DNA from: Roseibium sediminis
GTDB lineage: Bacteria > Pseudomonadota > Alphaproteobacteria > Rhizobiales > Stappiaceae
Assembly (NCBI RefSeq): GCF_008711325.1
Contig: NZ_VXDB01000006.1
Span: forward strand, 171,178 to 235,177
DNA: 64,000 nt
Direction: 5' to 3'
Positions within the stretch are counted from its first letter, which is position 1. Every line of letters starts with the position of its first letter. Positions 21,164 to 28,424 of the stretch are shown here, in pieces. The translations under genes and the position numbers were made by a program. The notes beneath the pieces are model-generated. The model worked only from the letters and a program-made list of their open reading frames with translations. It was not told the origin of the DNA and did not search any database.

Positions 21164-21519
21164 CTTGCCTCCCTGATTTCATCTTCTGATACCGGAACAC
21201 GGAAGTTCTCGGCGTTGCGTTCGTCCGTGGGGTGAAGCTCTGGTACAGGATGGGGGCGGGCCGTGTAGCCCTTTGCACCTGCCTTGACCAACAAGGCGAT
21301 GGCATTGGCGCGGCGCTGGCCGGTCATGAAAGCCACATCGTCAAAGATGATTTCAAAAGCCTTGATGATCTCCTGCAGGCCGATTTTGAAGCCGTTTCCG
21401 AGGCGGTACAAAACCCGGTAATCCTCGACACATTCCCTCAAGCTTTGTTCCTCGATCGGCGTCAGGATGTTGCCTTCAATCGCGTTCTGCAGGGCTGAGA
21501 TTTTGTGATAGGGGCGCAT
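21160..21519 (-). CDS. Hypothetical phage protein
   Basis: A 119-residue soluble protein with no recognised domain. The first 60 residues are helix-forming (LSALQNA..., EEQSLRECVEDYRVLYRLGNGFKIGLQEI). Its 3' end overlaps the next gene by 4 bases and its 5' end is 3 bases from the gene upstream; it is part of the leftward early operon. Confidence 0.65.
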   Translation of the reverse strand: MRPYHKISALQNAIEGNILTPIEEQSLRECVEDYRVLYRLGNGFKIGLQEIIKAFEIIFDDVAFMTGQRRANAIALLVKAGAKGYTARPHPVPELHPTDERNAENFRVPVSEDEIREAS

Positions 21520-21522
21520 TCG

Positions 21523-21918
21523 CTATCTGACCTTCTGTGCCTCAGAAATGATCTTCCTGCCCACCTCGATGTTCCCTGAATTAGCGTAGAGCTGTGTTGC
21601 CACTTCCAGCGGGTCGATGCCGACGCCTTGCCAAAAGGCTTGCTCGTTTCCGCCATGCTGCAGCCGGTGTTCTTCTGGTGTCATGGGAACTGTCCAGGCA
21701 TCATCGGGCTTGCGGCCCATTGGTGTGCGGCGCTTGCGGTGCTTCGGATCGCCATAGCGGACATGGCAGGCTTCACAGCCATAGGCACCAGACACAAGGC
21801 TTGGCAGTTTGCGGATATAGGCAAGGTGCGCTTCGTCTGTGATGCGGGCCTGTTTTTTTGAGCTCGGATCTACAGAAAACGCCGTGTCTTGGTGTGGGTT
21901 CAAAAAGCGGTAGGTCAT
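21523..21918 (-). CDS. DUF968-like (HNH-type) phage protein
   Basis: A 131-residue protein with the DUF968 pattern: HLAYIRKLPSLVSG, a C-x2-CH zinc-type element in YGCEACHVRYG, then GRKPDDAWTVPMTPEEHRLQHGG and FWQGVGIDPLEVA. DUF968 proteins are HNH-nuclease-like and occur near recombination genes of lambdoid phages. Catalytic activity is inferred only. It overlaps the upstream gene by one base (stop/start). Confidence 0.7.
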   Translation of the reverse strand: MTYRFLNPHQDTAFSVDPSSKKQARITDEAHLAYIRKLPSLVSGAYGCEACHVRYGDPKHRKRRTPMGRKPDDAWTVPMTPEEHRLQHGGNEQAFWQGVGIDPLEVATQLYANSGNIEVGRKIISEAQKVR

Positions 21919-22223
21919 CAGGCCGCTCTCCTGCTTTCCGCAAGCTTTGCCGCTGCCTCATAGTCCCAACGTTGCAGGCGAAACCCTCCCTTGGTGTCGT
22001 TCTCGTAAAGCATCCAGTCTGCCCATGCCTTGAGAGGGGCAGGCTTGAAACACACGGTCTCGCCGCGCTTGATGACGACCAACGTTTCCGGGTCATGCCC
22101 GACTTCCTGCAGCTTGCGAGCCAATGGCCGGATACTGCTCCCCTTGGTCTTGGTGATGCTGTGTTCGCCACATGTTGCGGTCTGCTGTGCGCCGTTGCCG
22201 GTCAAGGTGATGGTCAGGGTCAT
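21918..22223 (-). CDS. Hypothetical phage protein
   Basis: A 101-residue soluble protein of the leftward early operon with no recognised domain. It has a beta-rich start (LTITLTGNGAQQTATCGEHSI) and a helical end. Both ends overlap neighbours by a few bases, which supports real translation. Confidence 0.65.
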   Translation of the reverse strand: MTLTITLTGNGAQQTATCGEHSITKTKGSSIRPLARKLQEVGHDPETLVVIKRGETVCFKPAPLKAWADWMLYENDTKGGFRLQRWDYEAAAKLAESRRAA

Positions 22224-22813
22224 GCCGCTTGCTCCATTCCCTCAATCAATCCCTTGGTGCAAAGGGTCTCGTAGAGAACGCGGCAAGCGTCTGCCCTAGC
22301 GTGCGGGTCTGCCGGATCAATCCCGCTCTCTGGTGCAATTGCTGTGAGCGCTTCTTGCATCGTTGGCGGAACATAAGCGCCGTTCTCGTCCTGCTTGCCG
22401 ATGATGATGCTGCAATGATCAACAAGGCTGGTGAGCGTGAGCAGCGGGCGAATGTGTTCTGCAGGATTGCCGCCATGACGCAGCAACGCGGAACGAATAA
22501 CGTTCAAGTCAAAGTCCAGATCCCAAGCGACCACGCGGGAAGACAAGCTTAGGGCGTTGGTCAGCCATGCCAGCGCGATCCGTTCCGGTAATCCGCGGCT
22601 GTTTGCAATCCGGCTGGTGATGCCGTGAGACTTTTCCGCCGTTGCCGAAACGCTGCTTTCTTCCTGGCGGATATAGCTCCGGTACTCCGCAAAGGTTCCG
22701 TTTGCATCCCATTGAACAATTCCAAGGGCGACCGGGCGGGGGTGCTGCGGGTCATCCATCGACAACCCGCGATTTACACCCGTTGCCGCCACATTGAGGG
22801 CAAGGGTGATCAT
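22220..22813 (-). CDS. DnaQ/RNase T-fold exonuclease-like protein, probably inactive
   Basis: A 197-residue protein with the outline of the DEDD 3'-5' exonuclease fold: LALNVAATG where DTETTG is expected, VVAWDLDFDLNVIRSAL as motif II and HARADACRVLYE as motif III. The first motif has lost both acidic residues (N-V-A), so catalysis by two metals looks broken. It lies next to Bet and the RecE-like nuclease, so a helper or inhibitor role in recombination is possible. Overlaps bet by 4 bases. Confidence 0.65.
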   Translation of the reverse strand: MITLALNVAATGVNRGLSMDDPQHPRPVALGIVQWDANGTFAEYRSYIRQEESSVSATAEKSHGITSRIANSRGLPERIALAWLTNALSLSSRVVAWDLDFDLNVIRSALLRHGGNPAEHIRPLLTLTSLVDHCSIIIGKQDENGAYVPPTMQEALTAIAPESGIDPADPHARADACRVLYETLCTKGLIEGMEQAA

Positions 22814-23793
22814 GCCGCACCTCCAAGCTCTTGAATGCGGTTCTGGCGCAAGGTCTTCGCTTCGCCCTTCAATTCCTTGGAGAGGGCGTTGATTGCCGCG
22901 CTGTAAGCGGTGTTGAGATTGTTGACCTCTTCAACCGTCTGGCACTTCACCAGCGCGGCCTTGTAAGCGGCCAGCGGGTCGGCATGCTCCTGCAGATGTT
23001 GTTCTGCCAGTGTGCCTTCAATCTGCTGGCTTTCATCCCATTGCCTTTGCGCCTCTTCCTGCTGCAAAGGGGTGTCACCAGAAGGCGCGGCGTCAAAACC
23101 TGACCCTTCATGCCCCTGTTCCGCTTCTGGCTGTTCTGCCGTTGCCTGTGCGGTGGTGGTGTGAACGTGGTCGAGGTCGAAACCTTCGGCCTGTTCCGGC
23201 GCGATTGTCTGCTCGGCGCGTTTGGCGGCCATGCGATCGGCAAGGGGAACGGCTTGCGGCGTGATATCCGTCATGCGCTCGTATTCGTCGGGCTCCATGA
23301 TGCCGGAAAAGCCAAAGGCATAACGGGCGCACTGGATAGCCGACTTGTGCCGTAGCATACGTGCCGGCCATTTCTTCCAAGGCTCGGTGGGCCGGAAACA
23401 TTCGGCCATGTACTCGGTGACGGAAATCGGGCGGTTGCGGTCCTTGCGATAAATCCGGCACGTAACAGAGGACAGTTTGCCGTCTCCGTCGAACTGGTCT
23501 TCGAACTCCATCCCGTCAAATTCGGGGTGGGAGTTGATCAGCTTCATCCAGCCATCAATGGATACGATCGGCGTAATGCCACCACGATCAGGAAACGCAT
23601 AGATTTCCTTTGTCAGGGGGTTCAGATCGTATTCCTTGGCGACCATCAGGAACGCGGCAAACTGCTCGTTAGAGCAATCCCCCTTGATCACGGAAGCCTT
23701 GATTGCGCCTATGAAAGCAGCGGGTTCCATGTCGTACCGGGCGGCCATGGAGTTGACCAAAGACGGCCTTTGAATTGTTGCTACCTGGTTCAT
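22810..23793 (-). CDS. bet: Bet/RedBeta-type single-strand annealing protein
   Basis: A 327-residue phage recombinase that anneals complementary single strands. The Bet core is clear: CSNEQFAAFLMVAKEYDLNPLTKEIYAF, GGITPIVSIDGWMKLINSHPEFDG and WPARMLRHKSAIQCARYAFGF. The C-terminal third (190-290) is acidic and Gln-rich and looks like a linker to a partner. It sits one small gene from a RecE-like exonuclease, the partner expected for this system. Confidence 0.93.
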   Translation of the reverse strand: MNQVATIQRPSLVNSMAARYDMEPAAFIGAIKASVIKGDCSNEQFAAFLMVAKEYDLNPLTKEIYAFPDRGGITPIVSIDGWMKLINSHPEFDGMEFEDQFDGDGKLSSVTCRIYRKDRNRPISVTEYMAECFRPTEPWKKWPARMLRHKSAIQCARYAFGFSGIMEPDEYERMTDITPQAVPLADRMAAKRAEQTIAPEQAEGFDLDHVHTTTAQATAEQPEAEQGHEGSGFDAAPSGDTPLQQEEAQRQWDESQQIEGTLAEQHLQEHADPLAAYKAALVKCQTVEEVNNLNTAYSAAINALSKELKGEAKTLRQNRIQELGGAA

Positions 23794-24023
23794 TCGGTCC
23801 CCCTGATTGCTTTGTTTAGTGCGATGCGAAGTTCACGAAGCTGACCAACTCCCATAGGGGCATTCTCTGTGTTGTCGCCCATGGCCGCCGCATATCCTCG
23901 ATGCCAGCAAAGAAGGTCTGACAAGGCCCAACTCAATTCATCAGCTTCGGACTTCAACAAGCGGAGTTCGACTACAGGGTCGCCTACCTCTGCAAAGTCT
24001 GGATCGGTAAGGGGCCTGCTCAT
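23790..24023 (-). CDS. Hypothetical phage protein
   Basis: A 77-residue protein between bet and the RecE-like gene, overlapping each by 4 bases, so all three are translationally coupled. Helical content is high (VVELRLLKSEADELSWALSDLL). No domain recognised. Confidence 0.65.
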   Translation of the reverse strand: MSRPLTDPDFAEVGDPVVELRLLKSEADELSWALSDLLCWHRGYAAAMGDNTENAPMGVGQLRELRIALNKAIRGTE

Positions 24024-24970
24024 GCAGCTTGCTCCAATTGGGGTGTTTTCAGATCGGCCTCGATCACTTCCCGCGCATAGTCGTTGATGCGCACGGGGCG
24101 GCCTTCATAGGGTCTTGCCCCCGGCCAGATGCCGGACTTCCTGCAGGTGTGGATGGTGTCGAGGCCGTGACGGATCAGGGCTTCACCAAGGTCAAGGTCA
24201 TCTTCTGAAAGCTCGATAACCTGAGTGTCTGGCGTGTCGCCGGTGCAAACGTAGACATTGGCGAAGGTCTCGAAGGGCAATCCAAGTTCACGGCAGGCCA
24301 TGCGGACGCCCGCGCCCTGGATGAAATACCCGTTGTCCTTCAACTGCCTTTGGATGAAGCGTTCATCCATGGAAGAGGTCGTTTTCAGGTCTGCCCAAAA
24401 GCCATCTAGGGCCTCATTGTCAGGGCGTGACTTGAACCACAGGCCGGTTGCCGCGTCCTTGATAAACAGGGAACGTTCAACGGAACCATTCAGGATGCCT
24501 TGCTGAACAAGCGGGTGCCCTGCTGCATCCTCGGCAATGCGGCGGATCTTCTCGATTTGATCATTGGTGACAATGACCTTGCCGCCTTGATCCTGCACCC
24601 AAGCCTTGCAGTAGTTCGCGTTGTTGTTCCACGATTTCACTTCACCGCTCTTTGCATCCGGGTATGTTTCCGGTTGAACTGCGAAGCCATCCGAAAACAC
24701 CTCGTCGCCCAAAAGAAGGGCATGCACAGCCTTGCCGAGGTTTAACGCCGTGGTGGTCTTCGGCTCGATCCGGTTCGGGTTTTGCGCCCACTGATGCCAA
24801 AATGCCTTTGGGCTTCCACCAAGGGACGGGAACAGGTTTTTCAAGGATGACTTTGACACGCTCGGGGCGTCCAGTAGGTCAAGCTTGTTGTGGTAGAGCT
24901 CAAGCGGGATGCCGGTATAGACACCCGGTTCCGTGATGGTTCCACCGTCCCATTGAATAGCTTGGGTCAT
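24020..24970 (-). CDS. RecE-like PD-(D/E)XK exonuclease (DUF3799/YqaJ type)
   Basis: A 316-residue 5'-3' exonuclease-like protein. It opens ITEPGVYTGIPLELYHN and LSKSSLKNLF-like (VSKSSLKNLFPS), the start seen in exodeoxyribonuclease VIII C-terminal domains. The nuclease core is FKSRPDN...WADLKTTSS, with the D and D-x-K of the PD-(D/E)XK fold, followed by IQRQLKDNGYFIQGAGVRMA. With Bet it would process ends for annealing. ATG 24970 is chosen for the family-like N-terminus; the reading upstream is basic and unrelated. Confidence 0.85.
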   Translation of the reverse strand: MTQAIQWDGGTITEPGVYTGIPLELYHNKLDLLDAPSVSKSSLKNLFPSLGGSPKAFWHQWAQNPNRIEPKTTTALNLGKAVHALLLGDEVFSDGFAVQPETYPDAKSGEVKSWNNNANYCKAWVQDQGGKVIVTNDQIEKIRRIAEDAAGHPLVQQGILNGSVERSLFIKDAATGLWFKSRPDNEALDGFWADLKTTSSMDERFIQRQLKDNGYFIQGAGVRMACRELGLPFETFANVYVCTGDTPDTQVIELSEDDLDLGEALIRHGLDTIHTCRKSGIWPGARPYEGRPVRINDYAREVIEADLKTPQLEQAA

Positions 24971-25130
24971 GGGTTCAATTCCTACTTTGCCTGTTGCGCG
25001 TCTCCACACGGGAGAAGCGGAAAAGACGGCCAGCGAACCGGCCAAGTTGAGGGAGGTAACGGGTGCCCGGTGGAGCGGAGGAGAAACCCCACCGGGCTTG
25101 CGCGGCTTGGGAGGAGGAAAGCCGCTTAAC

Positions 25131-25280
25131 TCAGTGCTTGAAGGCGTTCACAACAATGGTGACGAAGAGGCCAACAAGCGCGGACGCAACGGCGCGGAAA
25201 CCAAATTGAAGAACGGCGCCTTCTGCCCTGTCTTCCGGGTAATCCTTGCGCTCGGGCACATACGGGTAGCGCATGGTCAT
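25131..25280 (-). CDS. Small membrane protein
   Basis: A 49-residue protein (MTMRYPYVPERKD..., then AVASALVGLFVTIVVNAF) with one hydrophobic helix near the C-terminus. Its ATG overlaps the stop of the next upstream small gene (ATGA), which supports translation; AGGA lies ahead. Function unknown. Confidence 0.55.
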   Translation of the reverse strand: MTMRYPYVPERKDYPEDRAEGAVLQFGFRAVASALVGLFVTIVVNAFKH

Positions 25281-25405
25281 TGGGCCGGTCCTATTTCAAA
25301 ATCCACAAGGCCATGGAGACGGGCCAACTTCATTGCTTCCCGCTCTCCACTGACGGGCCAAAAAGTGCCCGTCTTGATGCAGGTGAGGAAAAGCGGGGCG
25401 GTCAT
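25277..25405 (-). CDS. Small hypothetical protein
   Basis: A 42-residue protein starting MTAPLFLTCIKTG. Both ends overlap neighbours by 4 bases in the ATGA manner (with the gene starting 25734 and the one starting 25280), a pattern unlikely by chance. No domain recognised. Confidence 0.55.
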   Translation of the reverse strand: MTAPLFLTCIKTGTFWPVSGEREAMKLARLHGLVDFEIGPAQ

Positions 25406-25734
25406 GCAGCCACCTCTTCATTGTGCAGATGGGTCAGGATTTCATCGCGGCGCTGCTCAACGGCGGCCATGATCTCGGCATGGAACAAATCGGTTGCCGG
25501 AACCTCGCGCCAGTAGATGCGGGAAGCCTTGCCGTCTTCAACGCGGATCTGCAGGCGGTCACTGCGGAGAACGTCACGTTCCCCAAACTTGTTATCGGCG
25601 GAAACGGTCGCGATGTAGAGATAAACGCCGTTCAGGTCGAAGTCTTCGCGGCCCGTCAGAGTGGCATCAACACCAAGATCAAGCTCTCCGATGTGGTGAG
25701 AAGCGCATTCAAGTTCCAAGGTAAATTCAAACAT
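25402..25734 (-). CDS. Hypothetical protein, first gene of the leftward early operon
   Basis: A 110-residue protein starting MFEFTLELECASHHIGELD. GGAGGAA lies five bases before ATG 25734, the best ribosome site of the operon, so this is the first gene after the leftward promoter. Acidic, beta-rich first half, helical end (LFHAEIMAAVEQRRDEIL). By position it matches lambda N, but no Arg-rich RNA-binding start is present, so an antiterminator role is not supported. Confidence 0.7.
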   Translation of the reverse strand: MFEFTLELECASHHIGELDLGVDATLTGREDFDLNGVYLYIATVSADNKFGERDVLRSDRLQIRVEDGKASRIYWREVPATDLFHAEIMAAVEQRRDEILTHLHNEEVAA

Positions 25735-25801
25735 TGCCGTTCCTCCAAAACGCTGGCGAAAGATCTGGTCAAACCGTCTTCGTTTCGCTCTCGATGATTG
25801 A

Positions 25802-25830
25802 AAAATACCGATGTGGTATATTTTAGTCAA
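25802..25830 (-). promoter_or_regulatory. Leftward early promoter (PL-like)
   Basis: On the minus strand TTGACT (25825-25830) is followed after 17 bases by TATTTT (25802-25807). Two of the three operators overlap it, so the CI repressor would block it. It drives the gene at 25734 and the operon behind it (inferred). Confidence 0.6.
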
Positions 25831-25873
25831 GACCAAAATGGTATTGACGTCAAAAAAAATACCGATATGGTTT
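25805..25873. promoter_or_regulatory. Three repressor operators, left set (OL-like)
   Basis: Three copies of the palindrome ATACC-N5-GGTAT: 25805-25819 (perfect), 25830-25844 (AGACC...GGTAT) and 25859-25873 (ATACC...GGTTT), spaced 25 and 29 bases. The same palindrome occurs three times at the cI-cro boundary and was not noticed elsewhere, so these are the binding sites of the CI/Cro proteins by inference. Confidence 0.8.
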
Positions 25874-26314
25874 GCAGTGCTCGCCTGTTGGTGAGCGCTG
25901 ACAGGGCTGCGTATCCCGAAAGGGACCGCCTGCCGGTCTTCTGGTAGCTTCGGGTTCTAGCCCGCCTTCTGGGGGATTTGGTTCGTAGGGTGCAGTGGTG
26001 GCCGTTCCTGTCGGTGAGCCGAAGGCCTGGGACTGCTAGAGAGTTCTCTCGTGCTCACTCACGGGGGAGGGGCATGCAACGGCAAAGGGTATCCGATCCC
26101 CTGCATGTGATGGCTACCTGAGCCAATAAAAACGGATCATGACCCGCTCGGGCAATGCCTCGTCATATGGGGTAGCGGTGATGCGTATTGGAAACCTCGT
26201 GAAAGTCCCTCTTGGGAGAGAGCCAATAGCAGTATCCTTTGGGTTCTTGTGGCCCTTAAGGGGATACTGCGTTTGTTTCCTGATCTTGAACCCTTTGGGA
26301 GAGTATTAAATGAC
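25874..26314. other. Non-coding, G/C-rich structured region between OL and the cI-linked cargo gene
   Basis: No coding frame was found in 441 bases. It holds several short inverted repeats, for example TCCCGAAAGGGA near 25917 and CTAGAGAGTTCTCTCG near 26035. It stands out from the A/T-rich cargo gene next to it. An untranslated RNA or a terminator cluster are possibilities, neither demonstrated. Confidence 0.4.
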
Positions 26315-27136
26315 TTATCTGGTTCTTTTGATAATGAGATCAAATATACTTCTGCACTGATGGTGCAAATCTTGTTTTGCGTGGATAGAATGTATCTCAA
26401 TATCTAATGTTGTTTTGGGGCGTATGCGAGAAAGTATATTGTTTGCTCTGCTTAGTCGGTTGAATTCATATTCATCAATATCTAGGTTTATTAGTCTATC
26501 CAGATTATTTATCTCAGTTTGAAAGTAATCATCAATAGCGGAGTTGTTGAGTTGGGCTGCGGACAGTGAAATCAAGCGAAGCCGATCCAGTGTTATTGTG
26601 CGAAAATAGTTTAAGTTTCCGTTGTAAGAAGAGGGGTCGTGTTCAATATTGATCCTATTGAAGTTATCGTTGTGCTGGATGACATTATCACGAATGCACC
26701 AAAATAAATTATTTCTCTCTATGTCAGTAAGTGGTTTAAACGAGAAATCAATTGCTAGTTCGATAGGTAAATCCCGATTATTTAATCTTCCCGTTGCCAT
26801 CAGATCAGCAACATTCTTTAAACACTTAACATATTCTGTATAAACTGGACTGCCATCGAAGCATGTTGGTGGTGCGGGTTCTGTGGATTGATCGTATTGA
26901 TGTGCATACTTACGGATAGTGAAAATGGCTATCTTTTCTGCTGCGAATACGTCCTCAAGTTCTTCTGTGCACACTACGCGGTTAAATCCACGTTTCTTGC
27001 AGATCTCTAGGCTTCTTTGAATCGCTCCTTCTCGAAGGCGAACATAAGCCTCGGCTACTTCGTTTTGGGTGGGGCCGATTGCTGAGGAAATAGTAGGAAT
27101 GAAAATCAAAAAGATTGCCGCAAGTACTTGTCTCAT
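26315..27136 (-). CDS. Exported cargo protein coupled to the CI repressor
   Basis: A 273-residue protein with a signal peptide (LAAIFLIFIPTISSA) and at least seven Cys in the mature part, so a disulfide-bonded periplasmic protein is likely. No family recognised. Its ATG overlaps the cI stop (ATGA), so it is read from the repressor transcript and made in the lysogen. Base composition is clearly more A/T-rich than its neighbours, a sign of transfer. Lambda carries rexAB in this place, so an exclusion role is a reasonable guess, nothing more. Confidence 0.7.
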   Translation of the reverse strand: MRQVLAAIFLIFIPTISSAIGPTQNEVAEAYVRLREGAIQRSLEICKKRGFNRVVCTEELEDVFAAEKIAIFTIRKYAHQYDQSTEPAPPTCFDGSPVYTEYVKCLKNVADLMATGRLNNRDLPIELAIDFSFKPLTDIERNNLFWCIRDNVIQHNDNFNRINIEHDPSSYNGNLNYFRTITLDRLRLISLSAAQLNNSAIDDYFQTEINNLDRLINLDIDEYEFNRLSRANNILSRIRPKTTLDIEIHSIHAKQDLHHQCRSIFDLIIKRTR

Positions 27137-27846
27137 AACATATTAATCACGCATATCACTTTTGCTATTACCCGAACTTCGGTGGTGTCGTTATCGTGAT
27201 CGTTGTAGATCACGGGTTCCTGAAACCGAGGATCTGTTGATTCTGGTCGGAGTTCAATGGAGCCGTTCTTGCGTACCGCGCGCTTCGCCGTTCGCTCGAT
27301 CGTCAGGCCGCCATCGCGGGAGCGCTCGACAATAACGATATCGTTGTTTTTCAGATCAATACCGGCCTGCATGTAGTCGACGCAAAGAACCAAGTCACCA
27401 TCCTGGGCGATCTTGTTCATGCTCTCGCCCTTGATCCGCAAAAGATATTGATAGGGAAGAGGAAAGCGCTTGTCCCCGCCGACAATCATCGATTGTTCCG
27501 GCTCCGCACCTTCGAAAAGATCGGCCTCAAGCCAATGGCCCGCGGCAACTTCGCCTTGAATGAGTAACGGTTGGGGGCTGCTTAGGCTCGAAAATACATT
27601 GATCTCGGTGTCACCTGCAGCGTTGGTCTTGTGCCCTTGGTTGTCTGTGCCTGACTGATCATCTGGAAAAAGCAAATGAGCAGGTTCAATGCCAAGGTGG
27701 GGGGCAAGGCGTTTGGCCCAATCAGGCGTAAGCTGGCGTTCGCCGGTTTCCAGGCGACGAATTTGCGGTTGGGAAGTCCCAATCAGATCCGCAAGGCCTG
27801 CTTGTGTCAGGCCTTTTGCCAAGCGTTTTTCCTTTAAGATGCTCAT
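27133..27846 (-). CDS. cI: CI-type phage repressor (HTH plus S24 peptidase domain)
   Basis: A 237-residue lysogeny repressor. The N-terminal helix-turn-helix is KEKRLAKGLTQAGLADLIGTSQPQIRRLETG. The C-terminal LexA-like domain has an Ala102-Gly103 cleavage site, Ser142 (GESM) and Lys188 (RTAKRAV), so RecA-stimulated self-cleavage and SOS induction are expected. ATG 27846 is chosen because the HTH follows at once and a -10 (TATTAC) would place transcription start at this ATG; ATG 27909 would add 21 residues. Adjacent operators suggest autoregulation. Confidence 0.9.
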   Translation of the reverse strand: MSILKEKRLAKGLTQAGLADLIGTSQPQIRRLETGERQLTPDWAKRLAPHLGIEPAHLLFPDDQSGTDNQGHKTNAAGDTEINVFSSLSSPQPLLIQGEVAAGHWLEADLFEGAEPEQSMIVGGDKRFPLPYQYLLRIKGESMNKIAQDGDLVLCVDYMQAGIDLKNNDIVIVERSRDGGLTIERTAKRAVRKNGSIELRPESTDPRFQEPVIYNDHDNDTTEVRVIAKVICVINML

Positions 27847-27928
27847 ACCACATTGGTAATACGCTCTCAGATCGATATCCAAATCCAATATGGTATTTTT
27901 ATCTTGCATAATTATACCTATTTGGTAT
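27845..27928. promoter_or_regulatory. Three repressor operators, right set (OR-like)
   Basis: Copies of ATACC-N5-GGTAT at 27845-27859 (ends GGTAA), 27882-27896 (starts AATCC) and 27914-27928 (perfect). The first covers the cI start and its likely -10, the last covers the cro promoter. This is the lambda OR3-OR2-OR1 plan with different sequences. Confidence 0.8.
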
Positions 27929-27931
27929 TTT
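27904..27931 (+). promoter_or_regulatory. Rightward early promoter (PR-like)
   Basis: TTGCAT (27904-27909), 16 bases, TATTTT (27926-27931), the same -10 as the leftward promoter. Transcription would start at or beside the cro ATG at 27938, so the mRNA may be leaderless. The perfect operator at 27914-27928 lies inside the promoter. Confidence 0.55.
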
Positions 27932-27937
27932 CTTGAT

Positions 27938-28174
27938 ATGAAACTCTCTGACTATCTGGCGACCGAAGGACAGTCGCACGCGCAGTTTGGTGAACGCGTT
28001 GGCGTTTCTCAGGCTGCCATCAACCGATATGCCAACGGCGAGCGCATCCCTCGGGCGGAAATCATGGCCAAGATCGAAGAGGTGACCGGTGGTCAGGTCA
28101 CCGCGGTAGATCACTACGCAGCTAAGTCAGAAGCCGCTGCAACCAAGGCCACTTCACATTCCCAAGCCGCCTAG
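27938..28174 (+). CDS. Cro-like DNA-binding protein
   Basis: A 78-residue helix-turn-helix protein (LSDYLATEGQSHAQFGERVGVSQAAINRYANGERIPRAEIM), divergent from cI with the operators between them, so it takes the Cro place in the switch. It has the HTH only, with a short Ala/Ser-rich tail. ATG 27938 gives the HTH start directly; an upstream in-frame reading crosses the promoter and is rejected. Confidence 0.85.
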   Translation: MKLSDYLATEGQSHAQFGERVGVSQAAINRYANGERIPRAEIMAKIEEVTGGQVTAVDHYAAKSEAAATKATSHSQAA

Positions 28175-28362
28175 AACGGCAAGGCATCGTCACGGGCCTC
28201 AACGGTCCGGGGCTCGGGGCCGGTTGGTTTCAAATCCTGGCTCCAAACCAATTTGATCCGGCGCTTTCTCAAACGCTCTCCAAGGCTATCAGCGCGCCGG
28301 GTGCCACAGGCCACCAGCTTGAGAACGTGGGTTTCGGTTTGGGGTGTCTGTCTGTTGCTCAT
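28171..28362 (-). CDS. Possible small basic protein with SSB-like acidic tail
   Basis: A 63-residue reading frame, convergent with cro and overlapping its stop. It begins MSNRQTPQTETHVLK, is Arg/Lys-rich in the middle, and ends RTVEARDDALPF, close to the DDxxPF tip by which SSB proteins bind partners. It fills a gap with no plus-strand gene. Without a relative to compare, it stays a candidate. Confidence 0.45.
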   Translation of the reverse strand: MSNRQTPQTETHVLKLVACGTRRADSLGERLRKRRIKLVWSQDLKPTGPEPRTVEARDDALPF

Positions 28363-28424
28363 GAATTTGAAATGAGCGTTGCGTTTTCGCGTTTCACGGT
28401 TGAACCACTGGAAAGCTTGCAACC

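Noticed and set aside
25402..25734. N-type antiterminator in the first leftward gene
   Set aside because: The protein is acidic and lacks an Arg-rich RNA-binding start.
27847..27909. ATG 27909 as the start of cI
   Set aside because: It would place two operators inside the gene and add 21 residues before the helix-turn-helix; ATG 27846 fits the promoter better. Not fully excluded.
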